Origin: Gallionellaceae bacterium
GTDB taxonomy: Bacteria > Pseudomonadota > Gammaproteobacteria > Burkholderiales > Gallionellaceae
NCBI GenBank assembly: GCA_027448945.1
Contig: DAIDMQ010000035.1
Location: forward strand, 1 to 64,000
Length of the DNA: 64,000 nt
Direction of reading: 5' to 3'
Under the pieces are notes generated by a model. That model did no database searches, was not told the origin of the DNA, and saw only the letters and a program-made list of their open reading frames with translations. Below, piece by piece: positions 27,454 to 37,909 of this stretch. The position numbers were made by a program, and so were the translations under genes. Every line of letters starts with the position of its first letter. The first letter of the stretch is position 1.

Positions 27454-28518
27454 TTACTTAACAATCGCGTTCAGTTCGCCTTTGATATAACGCATTGCCA
27501 TCGCATCCAATGCGATGGGCTTGATCTTGCCGGCTTGGCCAGCAGCGCCAAATGCTTCATAGCGTGCTTTGCAGATCGCCTTCATTGCCTTGGTTGTTTC
27601 CGCCAAGAATTTACGCGGGTCGAAGTCCTTGGGATTGTTCGCCAAGTAACGACGTGTTGCGCCTGTGGAAGCCATACGCAGGTCGGTATCGATGTTCACT
27701 TTACGAACGCCATGTTTGATACCTTCTACGATTTCTTCAACTGGCACGCCGTAAGTCTGTGGCATCGCGCCGCCGTATTGGTTAATGATCTCCAGCCATT
27801 CTTGGGGAACTGAGGAAGATCCGTGCATAACCAAGTGGGTGTTGGGGATACGTGCGTGAATTTCTTTGATACGGCTGATCGCCAATGTGTCACCCGTAGG
27901 TGGCTTGGTGAACTTGTAAGCGCCGTGTGAGGTACCGATCGCGATAGCCAAAGCATCAACTTGTGTTGCTTTGACGAATTCAGCCGCTTCGTTGGGGTCG
28001 GTCAACAGTTGGTCGTGGCTCAATACGCCTTCAGCGCCGTGGCCGTCTTCCTTTTCACCGTGACCCGATTCCAAAGAACCCAAGCAACCCAATTCACCTT
28101 CGACAGAAACGCCAACCGCGTGAGACATCTCAACAACTGAGCGAGTCACGTTCACGTTGTATTCAAATGATGAAGGAGTCTTGCCGTCAGTCATCAGGGA
28201 ACCGTCCATCATCACGCTGGAGAAGCCGGACTTGATCGCGTTGATACATACTGCCGGAGATGCGCCGTGATCTTGGTGCATTACGACTGGGATATGCGGG
28301 TACATTTCAACAGCAGCCTCGATCAGATGACGCAGGAATGGTTCGCCTGCGTACTTACGGGCGCCTGCTGAACCTTGCATGATGACCGGACTGTTGCATT
28401 CATCAGCCGCTTCCATGATTGCTTTGACTTGTTCCAGGTTGTTCACGTTGAACGCTGGCAAGCCATAGCTATGTTCTGCTGCATGATCGAGCAGTTGACG
28501 CAAAGATACTAAAGCCAT
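27454..28518 (-). CDS. fba: Fructose-bisphosphate aldolase class II
   Basis: Zn-dependent aldolase condensing DHAP with glyceraldehyde-3-phosphate, or with erythrose-4-phosphate in the Calvin cycle. The 354 residues match the Calvin-cycle subtype (CbbA-like). Motifs are [24 protein letters not shown] (zinc His and catalytic Asp region), [13 protein letters not shown] and [11 protein letters not shown], and [14 protein letters not shown] for phosphate binding. Last gene of its operon, followed by a strong terminator. Confidence 0.96.
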   Translation of the reverse strand: MALVSLRQLLDHAAEHSYGLPAFNVNNLEQVKAIMEAADECNSPVIMQGSAGARKYAGEPFLRHLIEAAVEMYPHIPVVMHQDHGASPAVCINAIKSGFSSVMMDGSLMTDGKTPSSFEYNVNVTRSVVEMSHAVGVSVEGELGCLGSLESGHGEKEDGHGAEGVLSHDQLLTDPNEAAEFVKATQVDALAIAIGTSHGAYKFTKPPTGDTLAISRIKEIHARIPNTHLVMHGSSSVPQEWLEIINQYGGAMPQTYGVPVEEIVEGIKHGVRKVNIDTDLRMASTGATRRYLANNPKDFDPRKFLAETTKAMKAICKARYEAFGAAGQAGKIKPIALDAMAMRYIKGELNAIVK

Positions 28519-28566
28519 TTTCTTCTCCTATTGTTGTTAAATCTTAAACTGCGGGTATTTCAGTCA

Positions 28567-30003
28567 TTACTTGTGGTGATCTCCGACTTTGACGATCTTC
28601 ATGGTGTTGGTGTGGCCAGTTTGGCCGACTGCTTCACCTACTGTCATCACGATCAGATCGCCGTCACGTACTAATTTCAGTTTAACCAACTCGTCTTCCG
28701 CTGCACGCAAGGTTTGCGAGTGATCTGTTGAAGTATCGGTGAAAGCGATAGGATGCACACCACCGAACAATGTCACCTTGCTGAGTGTCTCAGCAACAGG
28801 TGTCATCGCATAGATAGGTACGCCACCGTTGATACGAGACATCCAAAGTGCTGTGGAACCTGATTGTGTTAGGGCGATAATCGCCTTCACCTTCAAATGA
28901 GTCGCAGCATAGAGTGCCGACATCGCGATAGCTTGATCCACGCGTGTGAATTTCTCGTGTTGCACACGGCGCTCACCAGCATGCACATCGAATTCCTTCT
29001 CGGCACTAAGACAGATACGTGCCATCGCTTCAATTGTTTCGATAGGATAATCACCCACCGCCGTCTCAGCTGAGAGCATCACCGCATCTGTGCCATCCAA
29101 CACCGCATTCGCCACGTCCGAAACTTCCGCTCTTGTCGGAATGGGCGCTGTAATCATGGACTCCATCATCTGGGTCGCGGTGATGACCAAACGATTTTTG
29201 GCACGCGCCATCTTGATCATGCGCTTCTGCAATCCCGGCACTGCAGCATCGCCAACTTCAACAGACAGATCGCCACGCGCTACCATGATTGCATCGGAGG
29301 CATCGATGATGTCGCCCAATACTGGAATCGCTTCAGCACGTTCGATCTTGGCCATCAACATACTTTTACCACCCGCCGCAACCATCAGCTCACGCGCCAA
29401 ACGCATGTCGTCGCCGGTACGCGGGAAAGAGACCGCGAGATAGTCAGCCTGAATCAGCGCAGCAGTCTTGATGTCCTCTTTGTCCTTCTCGGTCAAAGCC
29501 GGAGCGGTCAGACCACCACCCTTGCGATTGATACCCTTGTTGTTGGACAAGACACCGCCACGTACAACCACACAATGGACTTCATTGCCTTTCACACCGG
29601 TGACATGAAATTCCAGCATGCCATCGTTGAGTAACAACACTGTCCCGATGTCCACATCCCTTGGCAGTTCTTTGTAATCAAGACCTACACGCTCCTGATT
29701 TCCCAAACCGTCCATGCTTGCATCGAGTATGAATGCATCACCCTTATTCAGAATGATTTTGTCGTTCTCGAATTTACGCACACGAATCTTTGGGCCTTGC
29801 AAATCTGCAAGGATACCAACCGTGCGTCCAACTGCTCGTGCAGCTGCACGAACTGTCTCTGCACGCTTCATGTGATCTTGCGCCGAACCGTGCGAGAAGT
29901 TCATACGCACCAGGTCTACCCCGGCACGTATCATATCTTCCAACACTTTTTGGCTGCTTGATGCAGGTCCTAAGGTTGCTACTATTTTGGTTCTACGCAG
30001 CAT
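28567..30003 (-). CDS. pyk: Pyruvate kinase
   Basis: Makes pyruvate and ATP from PEP. The 478 residues start RRTKIVATLGPASSS and include MNFSHGS, LADLQGPKIRVR, the active-site block MLMAKIERAEA, and MVARGDLSVEVG followed by ATQMMESM and AEVSDVANAVLDGTDAVMLS. It lies between pgk and fba, an order seen in autotrophic betaproteobacteria. It links the Calvin cycle to central metabolism. Confidence 0.96.
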   Translation of the reverse strand: MLRRTKIVATLGPASSSQKVLEDMIRAGVDLVRMNFSHGSAQDHMKRAETVRAAARAVGRTVGILADLQGPKIRVRKFENDKIILNKGDAFILDASMDGLGNQERVGLDYKELPRDVDIGTVLLLNDGMLEFHVTGVKGNEVHCVVVRGGVLSNNKGINRKGGGLTAPALTEKDKEDIKTAALIQADYLAVSFPRTGDDMRLARELMVAAGGKSMLMAKIERAEAIPVLGDIIDASDAIMVARGDLSVEVGDAAVPGLQKRMIKMARAKNRLVITATQMMESMITAPIPTRAEVSDVANAVLDGTDAVMLSAETAVGDYPIETIEAMARICLSAEKEFDVHAGERRVQHEKFTRVDQAIAMSALYAATHLKVKAIIALTQSGSTALWMSRINGGVPIYAMTPVAETLSKVTLFGGVHPIAFTDTSTDHSQTLRAAEDELVKLKLVRDGDLIVMTVGEAVGQTGHTNTMKIVKVGDHHK

Positions 30004-30018
30004 GTGATTCCTATCTAA

Positions 30019-31215
30019 TTATTTACTGGCACGTTGCTCAAGAATCTCTACAGCGGGCAATGTTTTGCCTTCGAGAAACTCCAAGAACGCGCCCCCAGCG
30101 GTAGAGACATAAGACACTTTATCGTAAATGTCGTACTTCTGAATCGCTGCAATGGTATCGCCGCCACCCGCAAGGGTGAAAGCTTTGGTGTTAGCAATCG
30201 CTAGCGCAATAGCCTTGGTACCTTCACCGAATTGGTCATACTCAAACACACCTACAGGACCATTCCAAACGACCGTGCCTGCATTCATGATGATGTCCAC
30301 AATCTCTTGTGCCGACTTGGGACCGATGTCGAAAATCATTTCTTCATCAGCCACATCCTTGGCATCTTTCAAGATTGCCGGTGTGTTTTCATTACCCGGC
30401 AAGAAGGGAGCAGCCGTGCCAACCACAACATCGGTTGCGATAGGAATGATCGCGCCACGTGCGGTCATTTTTGCAATCAGTGCTTGTGCGGTAGGCACGA
30501 GATCATTTTCGCAAAGTGATTTGCCGACCGGGTGTCCGGTTGCTTTCAAGAAGGTGTTGGCGATACCGCCGCCTACAACCAATTGTTCGCATTTTTCTGA
30601 TAACGATTCCAACACTGTCAGCTTGGTCGAAACCTTGGAGCCGCCAACGATAGCAACCATGGGACGCGCCGGGCTCAACAGGGCCTTAGTCAACGCCTCC
30701 AATTCTTCGGTCAGCAACACGCCTGCTGCCGCAACGGGTGCGAACTTCGCTACGCCATGCGTAGAGGCTTCAGCACGGTGGGCCGTGCCAAAAGCATCCA
30801 TCACGAACACGTCGCACAAAGCTGCGTATTTCTTCGCCAATTCGTCGGTGCTTTTCTTTTCGCCCTTATTGAAACGGCAGTTCTCCAGCAATACCAATTC
30901 GCCATCGGCAACACTGAAGCCACCATCGGTCCAGTCTTTGATAAGACGCACAGGCTTGCCCAATTTGTCAGCGATGACATTGGCTACCGGCTTGAGCGAG
31001 TTCTCTTCCGAGTAAACACCTTCTTCCGGACGGCCCAAGTGGGAAGTCACCATCACTTTTGCGCCTGCTTTCATCGCAAAAGTGATGGTTGCCATTGAAG
31101 CGGTGATACGTGCATCGGAAGTTACTTTGCCGTCTTTGACAGGCACATTCAAATCGGAACGGATCAGGACACGTTTTCCCTTGAGATCCAAATCAGTCAT
31201 TTTGATTACAGACAT
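30019..31215 (-). CDS. pgk: Phosphoglycerate kinase
   Basis: Phosphorylates 3-phosphoglycerate, the direct product of RuBisCO, with ATP. The 398 residues contain the N-terminal [36 protein letters not shown], the hinge block [10 protein letters not shown] and the C-terminal nucleotide site [13 protein letters not shown] and AGGGDTIAA. It follows gap, with a long nested hairpin in the gap between them, and is 15 bases upstream of pyk. Confidence 0.97.
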   Translation of the reverse strand: MSVIKMTDLDLKGKRVLIRSDLNVPVKDGKVTSDARITASMATITFAMKAGAKVMVTSHLGRPEEGVYSEENSLKPVANVIADKLGKPVRLIKDWTDGGFSVADGELVLLENCRFNKGEKKSTDELAKKYAALCDVFVMDAFGTAHRAEASTHGVAKFAPVAAAGVLLTEELEALTKALLSPARPMVAIVGGSKVSTKLTVLESLSEKCEQLVVGGGIANTFLKATGHPVGKSLCENDLVPTAQALIAKMTARGAIIPIATDVVVGTAAPFLPGNENTPAILKDAKDVADEEMIFDIGPKSAQEIVDIIMNAGTVVWNGPVGVFEYDQFGEGTKAIALAIANTKAFTLAGGGDTIAAIQKYDIYDKVSYVSTAGGAFLEFLEGKTLPAVEILEQRASK

Positions 31216-31247
31216 TTTTATTTTCCCTAAATATTATATGAAAGTAC

Positions 31248-31307
31248 AAAGTGGATAGCTAAAAGTGAGCTGTGAAATTCACTGCCTCACTCCCGACTAT
31301 CCACTTT
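31248..31307. repeat. Long nested hairpin between gap and pgk
   Basis: Three nested inverted repeats share one centre: AAAGTGGATAG / CTATCCACTTT (31248-31258, 31297-31307), AGTGAG / CTCACT (31264-31269, 31286-31291) and GTGAA / TTCAC (31272-31276, 31278-31282). Together they form a 60-base imperfect hairpin in the gap between the two genes. There is no T run. It could process or stabilise the mRNA, or be a small mobile palindrome. Confidence 0.7.
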
Positions 31308-31318
31308 AAACAGCCTAA

Positions 31319-32335
<1,017 letters not shown>

Positions 32336-32357
32336 CTAATTAAAAAATCGATTTTTA

Positions 32358-32391
32358 TGTAGGTGCGGCGACATTCTTCGCGTCGCCTACA
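32358..32391. repeat. REP-like palindrome between tkt and gap
   Basis: TGTAGG (32358-32363) pairs with CCTACA (32386-32391), and CGAC (32369-32372) pairs with GTCG (32382-32385), with a 5-base bulge. The outline TGTAGG.GCG...CTACA is shared with 17209-17253, so both may belong to one REP family. Confidence 0.45.
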
Positions 32392-32405
32392 CCCGGTGTT
32401 AAAAA

Positions 32406-34418
32406 TTACAGAACGCTCTTAACTGTCTTTACGACATTCTCTACTGTAAAGCCGAAGTGCTTAAACAACTCCGGAGCCGGTGCAGATTCGCCAAAACAAT
32501 CCATACCTACTACCGCGCCATCCAGACCAACATACTTATACCAACCATGCGTTACACCTGCTTCTACCGAAATACGCTTCACGCCCTTAGGCAATACACT
32601 GTCCTTATATGCTTGAGTTTGGTTGTCAAACACATTAGTCGAAGGCATAGACACCACGCGTACGTTGATGCCTTCTGCTGCCAAGACTGCTTGCGCCTTG
32701 ATTGCCAGATCGACTTCGGATCCTGTAGCAATGATGATCGCTTGCACTTTACCGGCAGCTTCGGACAACACGTAACCACCCTTACGAATGTTAGCAATCT
32801 GGGCGGCATCACGTTTTTGGAATTGCAGATTTTGACGGCTGAAAATCAAAGATGACGGGCCATCTTTGCGCTCAACCGCCGCAACCCAGCTCACTGCAGA
32901 TTCAACGGTGTCGCATGGGCGCCAAACTTCCATGTTGGGGATGTATCGCAATGTCGCAGTTTGCTCAACCGGTTGGTGGGTAGGACCATCCTCGCCCAGA
33001 CCGATAGAGTCGTGAGTAAAGACATAGATTACGCGCTGCTTCATCAGTGCAGACATACGCAAAGCGTTACGTGCGTATTCCGAGAACATCAGGAAGGTAC
33101 CGCCGAATGGCAACAAGCCACCATGCAATGCCATACCGTTCATGATGTGAGACATACCGAATTCGCGCACACCGTAGCTGATGTAGTTACCTGTCGATTT
33201 GCCCTTAACGTGCTTGCAACCCACCCAGTTAGTCAGGTTGGAGCCGGTCAAGTCAGCCGAACCGCCCAAGAATTCTGGCAGTGCTGGTGCCAGTGCGTTG
33301 ATCGCATTTTGAGAAGCTTTACGTGTGGCGATAGTCTCGCCCTTGGCATTGATCTCGGCGATTGCCTTAGCAGCATGGTCCGCCCAATTAGCAGACAATT
33401 CACCATTCATACGGCGTACGAATTCAGCAGCTTCTGCCGGGAACGCGGCGCGGTATGCAGCGAATGTTTCGTTCCAAGATTTTTCTGCAGCCGCGCCCTT
33501 GGCCTTAGCATCCCAAGCCGCATAAACATGTGCCGGGATTTCGAAAGGTGGGTAATTCCAACCGATGTGCGCGCGAGTCGCGGCAACTTCAGCGTCACCC
33601 AATGCAGCACCGTGCACATCGTGACTGTCAGCTTTGTTGGGGGAGCCCATACCGATGATGGTCTTGCAGCAGATCAACGACGGCTTGTCTGTCACTGCTT
33701 TGGCAGCTTGGATCGCGGCTTCGATTGCAACCGGATCGTGACCTTGCACGTCAGCAATCACATGCCAGCCGTAAGCTTCGAAACGTTTGGCCGTATCATC
33801 TGTGAACCACCCGTTAGTATGACCATCGATAGAGATTTCATTGTCATCCCAGAATGCTGTCAACTTGCCCAGACCCCAAGTACCAGCCAGAGCACATGCT
33901 TCGTGGGAGATACCTTCCATCATGCAACCGTCACCCATGAACACATATGTGTTGTGATCAACGATTTCGTGGCCTGGCTTATTGAATTCGGCAGCCAATA
34001 ATTTTTCAGCCATCGCAAAACCAACAGCATTGGTGATACCTTGACCCAATGGACCTGTCGTTGTTTCAACGCCTACTGTGTAACCATACTCCGGGTGACC
34101 AGGCGTCTTGGAATGCATTTGACGGAAACGCTTCAATTCGTCCATAGGCAGGTCATAGCCTGTCAAGTGCAGCAAAGCATAGATCAACATAGAACCGTGG
34201 CCGTTAGACTGAACAAAACGGTCGCGGTTAGCCCACTTAGGATTCGCAGGATTATGGCGCATGTGGCGATTCCACAATACGTCAGCGATCTCAGCCATAC
34301 CCATAGGTGCGCCCGGGTGACCGGAGTTCGCTTTTTGTACGGCATCCACCGCCAGCATACGAATTGCGCCAGTGATGTCATTGAATTTTGGTGGGGTGAT
34401 ATTACGTGCGGCTGACAT
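32406..34418 (-). CDS. tkt: Transketolase
   Basis: Thiamine-diphosphate enzyme moving two-carbon units in the Calvin and pentose phosphate cycles. The 670 residues contain [19 protein letters not shown], the ThDP motif [13 protein letters not shown] to [10 protein letters not shown], the pyrimidine-domain block [19 protein letters not shown] and the C-terminal [12 protein letters not shown]. It starts at a strong TAGGAGGA ribosome site, is first in the tkt-gap-pgk-pyk-fba unit, and has a candidate promoter upstream. Confidence 0.97.
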   Translation of the reverse strand: MSAARNITPPKFNDITGAIRMLAVDAVQKANSGHPGAPMGMAEIADVLWNRHMRHNPANPKWANRDRFVQSNGHGSMLIYALLHLTGYDLPMDELKRFRQMHSKTPGHPEYGYTVGVETTTGPLGQGITNAVGFAMAEKLLAAEFNKPGHEIVDHNTYVFMGDGCMMEGISHEACALAGTWGLGKLTAFWDDNEISIDGHTNGWFTDDTAKRFEAYGWHVIADVQGHDPVAIEAAIQAAKAVTDKPSLICCKTIIGMGSPNKADSHDVHGAALGDAEVAATRAHIGWNYPPFEIPAHVYAAWDAKAKGAAAEKSWNETFAAYRAAFPAEAAEFVRRMNGELSANWADHAAKAIAEINAKGETIATRKASQNAINALAPALPEFLGGSADLTGSNLTNWVGCKHVKGKSTGNYISYGVREFGMSHIMNGMALHGGLLPFGGTFLMFSEYARNALRMSALMKQRVIYVFTHDSIGLGEDGPTHQPVEQTATLRYIPNMEVWRPCDTVESAVSWVAAVERKDGPSSLIFSRQNLQFQKRDAAQIANIRKGGYVLSEAAGKVQAIIIATGSEVDLAIKAQAVLAAEGINVRVVSMPSTNVFDNQTQAYKDSVLPKGVKRISVEAGVTHGWYKYVGLDGAVVGMDCFGESAPAPELFKHFGFTVENVVKTVKSVL

Positions 34419-34481
34419 ACTTACTTCCTCCTAGTCATCCCATGAGGGACGGTTCATGTTTTAAAGCTTATAAAGTGGGCG

Positions 34482-34510
34482 ATTATGCCGCAGCCACATG
34501 TTTAGGGCAA
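34482..34510 (-). promoter_or_regulatory. Candidate sigma-70 promoter of tkt
   Basis: Minus strand TTGCCC (34510-34505), a 17-base spacer, then CATAAT (34487-34482), 64 bases upstream of the tkt ATG. No CbbR-type palindrome was noticed here. Confidence 0.5.
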
Positions 34511-34545
34511 CTGCCGCGTCTTTATTGGCTTGCAGGCTGTTTCTT

Positions 34546-35190
34546 TTAATGCTCTGTATGGCTGCGTTTGGTCAATTTAATGCCCAATTGTTTTAGTTTA
34601 CGATATAGGTGTGTACGCTCCACCCCTATTTTTTCTGCGACACGAGTGATGTTTTCATCCTCTTTTTGTAAATGATATTGCAAATAGATCGCGTCAAAAT
34701 AGTCGCGTGCTTGGCGCAGCGGCATATCCAATGGCAGAGCGTATTGCTTTTCAACCCCAGCGATTTCTATCGTCAGATTTTTCGGCGGCTCAATGACCGT
34801 CTCTTCTGCATGTATCACCTCGGTATTGATGGCATTCGCCACTGTGGCCAGTAATTTTTGCAAGCCTATCGGTTTCTCTAAAAAATCCACCGCACCTATA
34901 CGTGTTGCCTCTACCGCAGTCTCTATGGTGCCGTGACCGGACATCATCACCACCGGCATGGTCAACAAATCTTGAGCTGCCCACTCTTTTAGTAATTCCA
35001 CACCATCCGTTTCGGGCATCCAAATATCCAGTAAAACCAGATCCGGCTCATGCTGGTTGCGATAGGTCCTGGCCTGCTCGGCATTTTCAGCCAGATGAAC
35101 CTGATAGCCTTCGTCATACAGAATTTCAGCCAGCAATTCGCGGATACCTATTTCGTCATCTACAACGAGAATTTGTTTGGTCATCATCAT
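34546..35190 (-). CDS. NtrX-like response regulator lacking the AAA+ domain
   Basis: A 214-residue two-component regulator, partner of the adjacent NtrY-like kinase. The N-terminal receiver shows ILVVDDE, the phospho-acceptor in LVLLDIWMPETDG and the conserved Lys in FLEKPI. A linker of about 45 residues follows, then a Fis-type helix-turn-helix (ENITRVAEKIGVERTHLYRKLKQLGI). NtrX normally has a sigma-54 AAA+ domain between them; here it is absent, so it should work with sigma-70 as an ordinary DNA binder or repressor. It starts inside the end of ntrY. Targets are unknown. Confidence 0.88.
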   Translation of the reverse strand: MMMTKQILVVDDEIGIRELLAEILYDEGYQVHLAENAEQARTYRNQHEPDLVLLDIWMPETDGVELLKEWAAQDLLTMPVVMMSGHGTIETAVEATRIGAVDFLEKPIGLQKLLATVANAINTEVIHAEETVIEPPKNLTIEIAGVEKQYALPLDMPLRQARDYFDAIYLQYHLQKEDENITRVAEKIGVERTHLYRKLKQLGIKLTKRSHTEH

Positions 35191-37307
35191 GCCTCCTCTA
35201 TGATGGGGAAAGAGATCGTGATGGCTGCCCCGCCTTGCGACTCATTCTCGATCTGTATCACACCATTGTGTTCTTCCACGATCTTCTTCACGATCGCCAG
35301 TCCAAGGCCGGTACCTTTGGCCTTGGTCGTCATATAAGGCTCAAAAGCTTTAGCAAGTACATTGGTTGCAAATCCCGTTCCATTGTCCTTAACTTGCAAC
35401 TTAATTTGACCTGCTTCATTCCAGGTGCAAATTTCTATCTTCGGCACAGTGATGTCTATCAATGCGTCTTGCGCGTTTTGCAACAGGTTATGCAGGACTT
35501 GACGCAGCCTGGTTGCATCACCCTGAATCTGTACCTGTTTGGCTTGAAGATCCAGCGTGACGACCACCGAATTTGATTCATACAAGGCCCACATTTCTTC
35601 AATTAACTGGTGCAGATTCAACACGACCATCTTTAATATGGGACCACGTGCATAGTTCGCAAAATCACTCACCATATTCTTCATCGCCCCGACTTGATTG
35701 ACGATGGTCAAAGTTGCACGCTGCAACAACTCTGCATCACTGCCCGATAGTTTTCCACTTAGCTTGTGCTGCAAACGCTCTGCGGAAAGTTGGATGGGTG
35801 TGAGTGGATTTTTAATCTCATGTGCCAGTCTGCGGGCGACTTCACCCCACGCCGCTTGCCGCTCAGTCTGCAGCAAATGGCTGATGTCATCGAACACAAC
35901 GACGAAGCCGCCACCCGATAGCTTGGGAAGCTGCGTTCCTCGCATCAGCAGTATCTGGTTACCCTGCTTGCTCAATCTTTGTATCTGCCGTTGCCATTCG
36001 CCATTGGTCGTCTCTATAAAGGCGTCTTTGATCGTGCTACAAAAAGAGTTCAGCAAACTATATTTCTCGGCCAGCTGTACCAAGGAGATGCGCTGCATCT
36101 CTTGTAAGGGGACGGCCAAAATCTGTGCGGCACTGGTATTCACTGATCGCAACTTGAACTCTTCATCCAAGCCTATCACCCCCGAGGACAGGTGAGTCAA
36201 CACACTTTCAAGATAGCCCTTGGCACTTTCAACTTGATGTTGCTGCAACTCACTCGCTTGTTTTGCGTCATACAACTGCCGCGTCATCTGGTTGAACAAT
36301 CCCGTTAATGCACCCAGCTCATCGCTACTAAGGATGGGATATTGACCCGTAAAATCCCCTTGAGCGACGGCCTTAGTCCCTTCCGCCAAAGACTCCAACG
36401 AAGAACCCAATTTTTCACTGATGAAGAAGGCCGCCGATATAGCCGTCAACAACACCACTAGCAATGACAAGGTGAGGGTGATGCCATAAAGACGCTTCAA
36501 TCCCAGTCGGGATAACACCAATGCCTGATAATCCCGATATACAGACTGAACTGTCTCCGCATCGGCTTCGATCTGTTTTTCTACCGGCTGTGTGAATTGC
36601 AGAATAAAGCGCGGTGCTTCGGGCGTATTCAGGGTAACCAAGGAAAGCGCCCGCAGGGTCAGCCCTTTGCTAATGGTCGTGTCTATCACGGCGTAATGAC
36701 CATTTTTTAGAGTCTCGGCCAAGATATCGTTATCGGGTATGGCGGGTAGCATTGCATTACTGTTGGTGGCAAATGCTAGCGGCCGGCCTGACAAGGAGAA
36801 TATCGCAGCCTCTTGTGTCGTACCTTCTTCTATCAAGCGGTGCAGATCGACTTGATATTGTCTGGGCGATTTTTCGGCAAGGATGAGCGCAACGAATTGC
36901 GTCTTCTTGCTCAACTCTTTGAGACTGTTATCCAAGCCGTTTTTGCCGAGATTCAAACCACCTTCTAGCGCTTTTTCAACTCGCACATCGAACCAAGACT
37001 CTATGCTTTTCCCAAGGAAGTCTACTGAAACCGCATAGACTAAAACACCCGGCACTACCGCGATGCCGATGAAGAACAAGGTCAGCCTCAAGGTCAAGCG
37101 AGCGCCGAATACTTTGCGTTTTATCTTTACCTTAAGTCGCCAGAATTGAAATGCCACCAGCACTGCAAGCGCGATTGCCAACGAACCCGTCAATATCAGT
37201 GCGCCGTAATAGTTGGCGGAAAATAACTGTGTGTTCACGCTGTTGCTGGATAGCAGATACAACAACACACTGCCCACCAAAACGCTGACGGAGATGATGT
37301 ACTTCAC
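35187..37307 (-). CDS. NtrY-like membrane sensor histidine kinase
   Basis: A 706-residue inner-membrane kinase. Two N-terminal helices are followed by a third near residue 75 (LTLRLTLFFIGIAVVPGVLVYAVS region), an extracytoplasmic sensor of about 190 residues, and a fourth helix (LLVVLLTAISAAFFI). HAMP, PAS, HisKA with H-box RRLAHEIKNPLTPIQLSAERL, and HATPase with N-box NLLQNAQDAL, DNGTGFA and GTGLGLAIVKK complete it. Topology matches NtrY, which in other bacteria responds to redox or nitrogen cues. The start overlaps the upstream DUF4390 gene by 4 bases, so the two may be functionally linked. Confidence 0.9.
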   Translation of the reverse strand: MKYIISVSVLVGSVLLYLLSSNSVNTQLFSANYYGALILTGSLAIALAVLVAFQFWRLKVKIKRKVFGARLTLRLTLFFIGIAVVPGVLVYAVSVDFLGKSIESWFDVRVEKALEGGLNLGKNGLDNSLKELSKKTQFVALILAEKSPRQYQVDLHRLIEEGTTQEAAIFSLSGRPLAFATNSNAMLPAIPDNDILAETLKNGHYAVIDTTISKGLTLRALSLVTLNTPEAPRFILQFTQPVEKQIEADAETVQSVYRDYQALVLSRLGLKRLYGITLTLSLLVVLLTAISAAFFISEKLGSSLESLAEGTKAVAQGDFTGQYPILSSDELGALTGLFNQMTRQLYDAKQASELQQHQVESAKGYLESVLTHLSSGVIGLDEEFKLRSVNTSAAQILAVPLQEMQRISLVQLAEKYSLLNSFCSTIKDAFIETTNGEWQRQIQRLSKQGNQILLMRGTQLPKLSGGGFVVVFDDISHLLQTERQAAWGEVARRLAHEIKNPLTPIQLSAERLQHKLSGKLSGSDAELLQRATLTIVNQVGAMKNMVSDFANYARGPILKMVVLNLHQLIEEMWALYESNSVVVTLDLQAKQVQIQGDATRLRQVLHNLLQNAQDALIDITVPKIEICTWNEAGQIKLQVKDNGTGFATNVLAKAFEPYMTTKAKGTGLGLAIVKKIVEEHNGVIQIENESQGGAAITISFPIIEEA

Positions 37308-37909
37308 CGCCCACCCTCACGTATCTCTTGTTGGCGTTGCGCCATCTCTGCGGGATGGATTACCCAGCGGTACCAGTCAGAATCCAAGTCCCAGTCTTTA
37401 CCTGTGAAGGCATTGACCTGCAACAGTTTAGGTAATTGATCGATGTCCAAACGCAATCGTGCACCTGCCAAATAACTACCTTCGTTGGCCAACAACTCAG
37501 GCTGGATAAGGGGCGAATATTGCCTTTGAATCACGGCTAGCGCATCTTCCAGTGAGGCAAAGCTCTGAAACAAACTGCCCCGCGATATCCGATATTGTCT
37601 GGTCAAGACATTGTAGTAAAGCTTGGTGATTTGCTCGCTTTTGGTGATCTGCTCATCGAACCAATACCAGCGTGAGCGTGTCAGACTGAATTCACCAATA
37701 AAGTAGATCGGCACACCATGGGACAAGGCTTGCTGCACCGTAAAATTCAAGTTGATTGAGAAATCCGCTTTGAGTTGATATCCCTCTTCTGTCAACTTTG
37801 CGTCAGTCCTATTGACCGATACACCATCCGCATATGCCGGGACTGCCAGCAAGCCCAATAACAATAAAACATAGCTTATAAGCTTAAGCAGTTTTATGTA
37901 GCAATGCAT
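37304..37909 (-). CDS. DUF4390 protein, probable periplasmic protein
   Basis: ATG 37909 gives 201 residues with a signal peptide (LISYVLLLLGLLAVPAYA). The DUF4390 core follows: YQLKADFSINLNFTVQQALSHGVPIYFIGEFSLTRSRWYWFDE and LYYNVLTRQYRISRGSLFQSFASLEDAL. It overlaps the rsmB end by 26 bases and the ntrY start by 4, so translation is coupled across rsmB-DUF4390-ntrY. The function is unknown; conserved linkage to NtrY suggests it modulates the sensor. Confidence 0.85.
   Translation of the reverse strand: MHCYIKLLKLISYVLLLLGLLAVPAYADGVSVNRTDAKLTEEGYQLKADFSINLNFTVQQALSHGVPIYFIGEFSLTRSRWYWFDEQITKSEQITKLYYNVLTRQYRISRGSLFQSFASLEDALAVIQRQYSPLIQPELLANEGSYLAGARLRLDIDQLPKLLQVNAFTGKDWDLDSDWYRWVIHPAEMAQRQQEIREGGR

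Noticed and set aside
30152-31015. 287-codon open frame antisense to pgk
   Set aside because: Fully covered by pgk; low-complexity Ser/Ala/Thr-rich translation.
32961-34001. 346-codon open frame antisense to tkt
   Set aside because: Fully covered by transketolase, no ribosome site and no recognisable domain.
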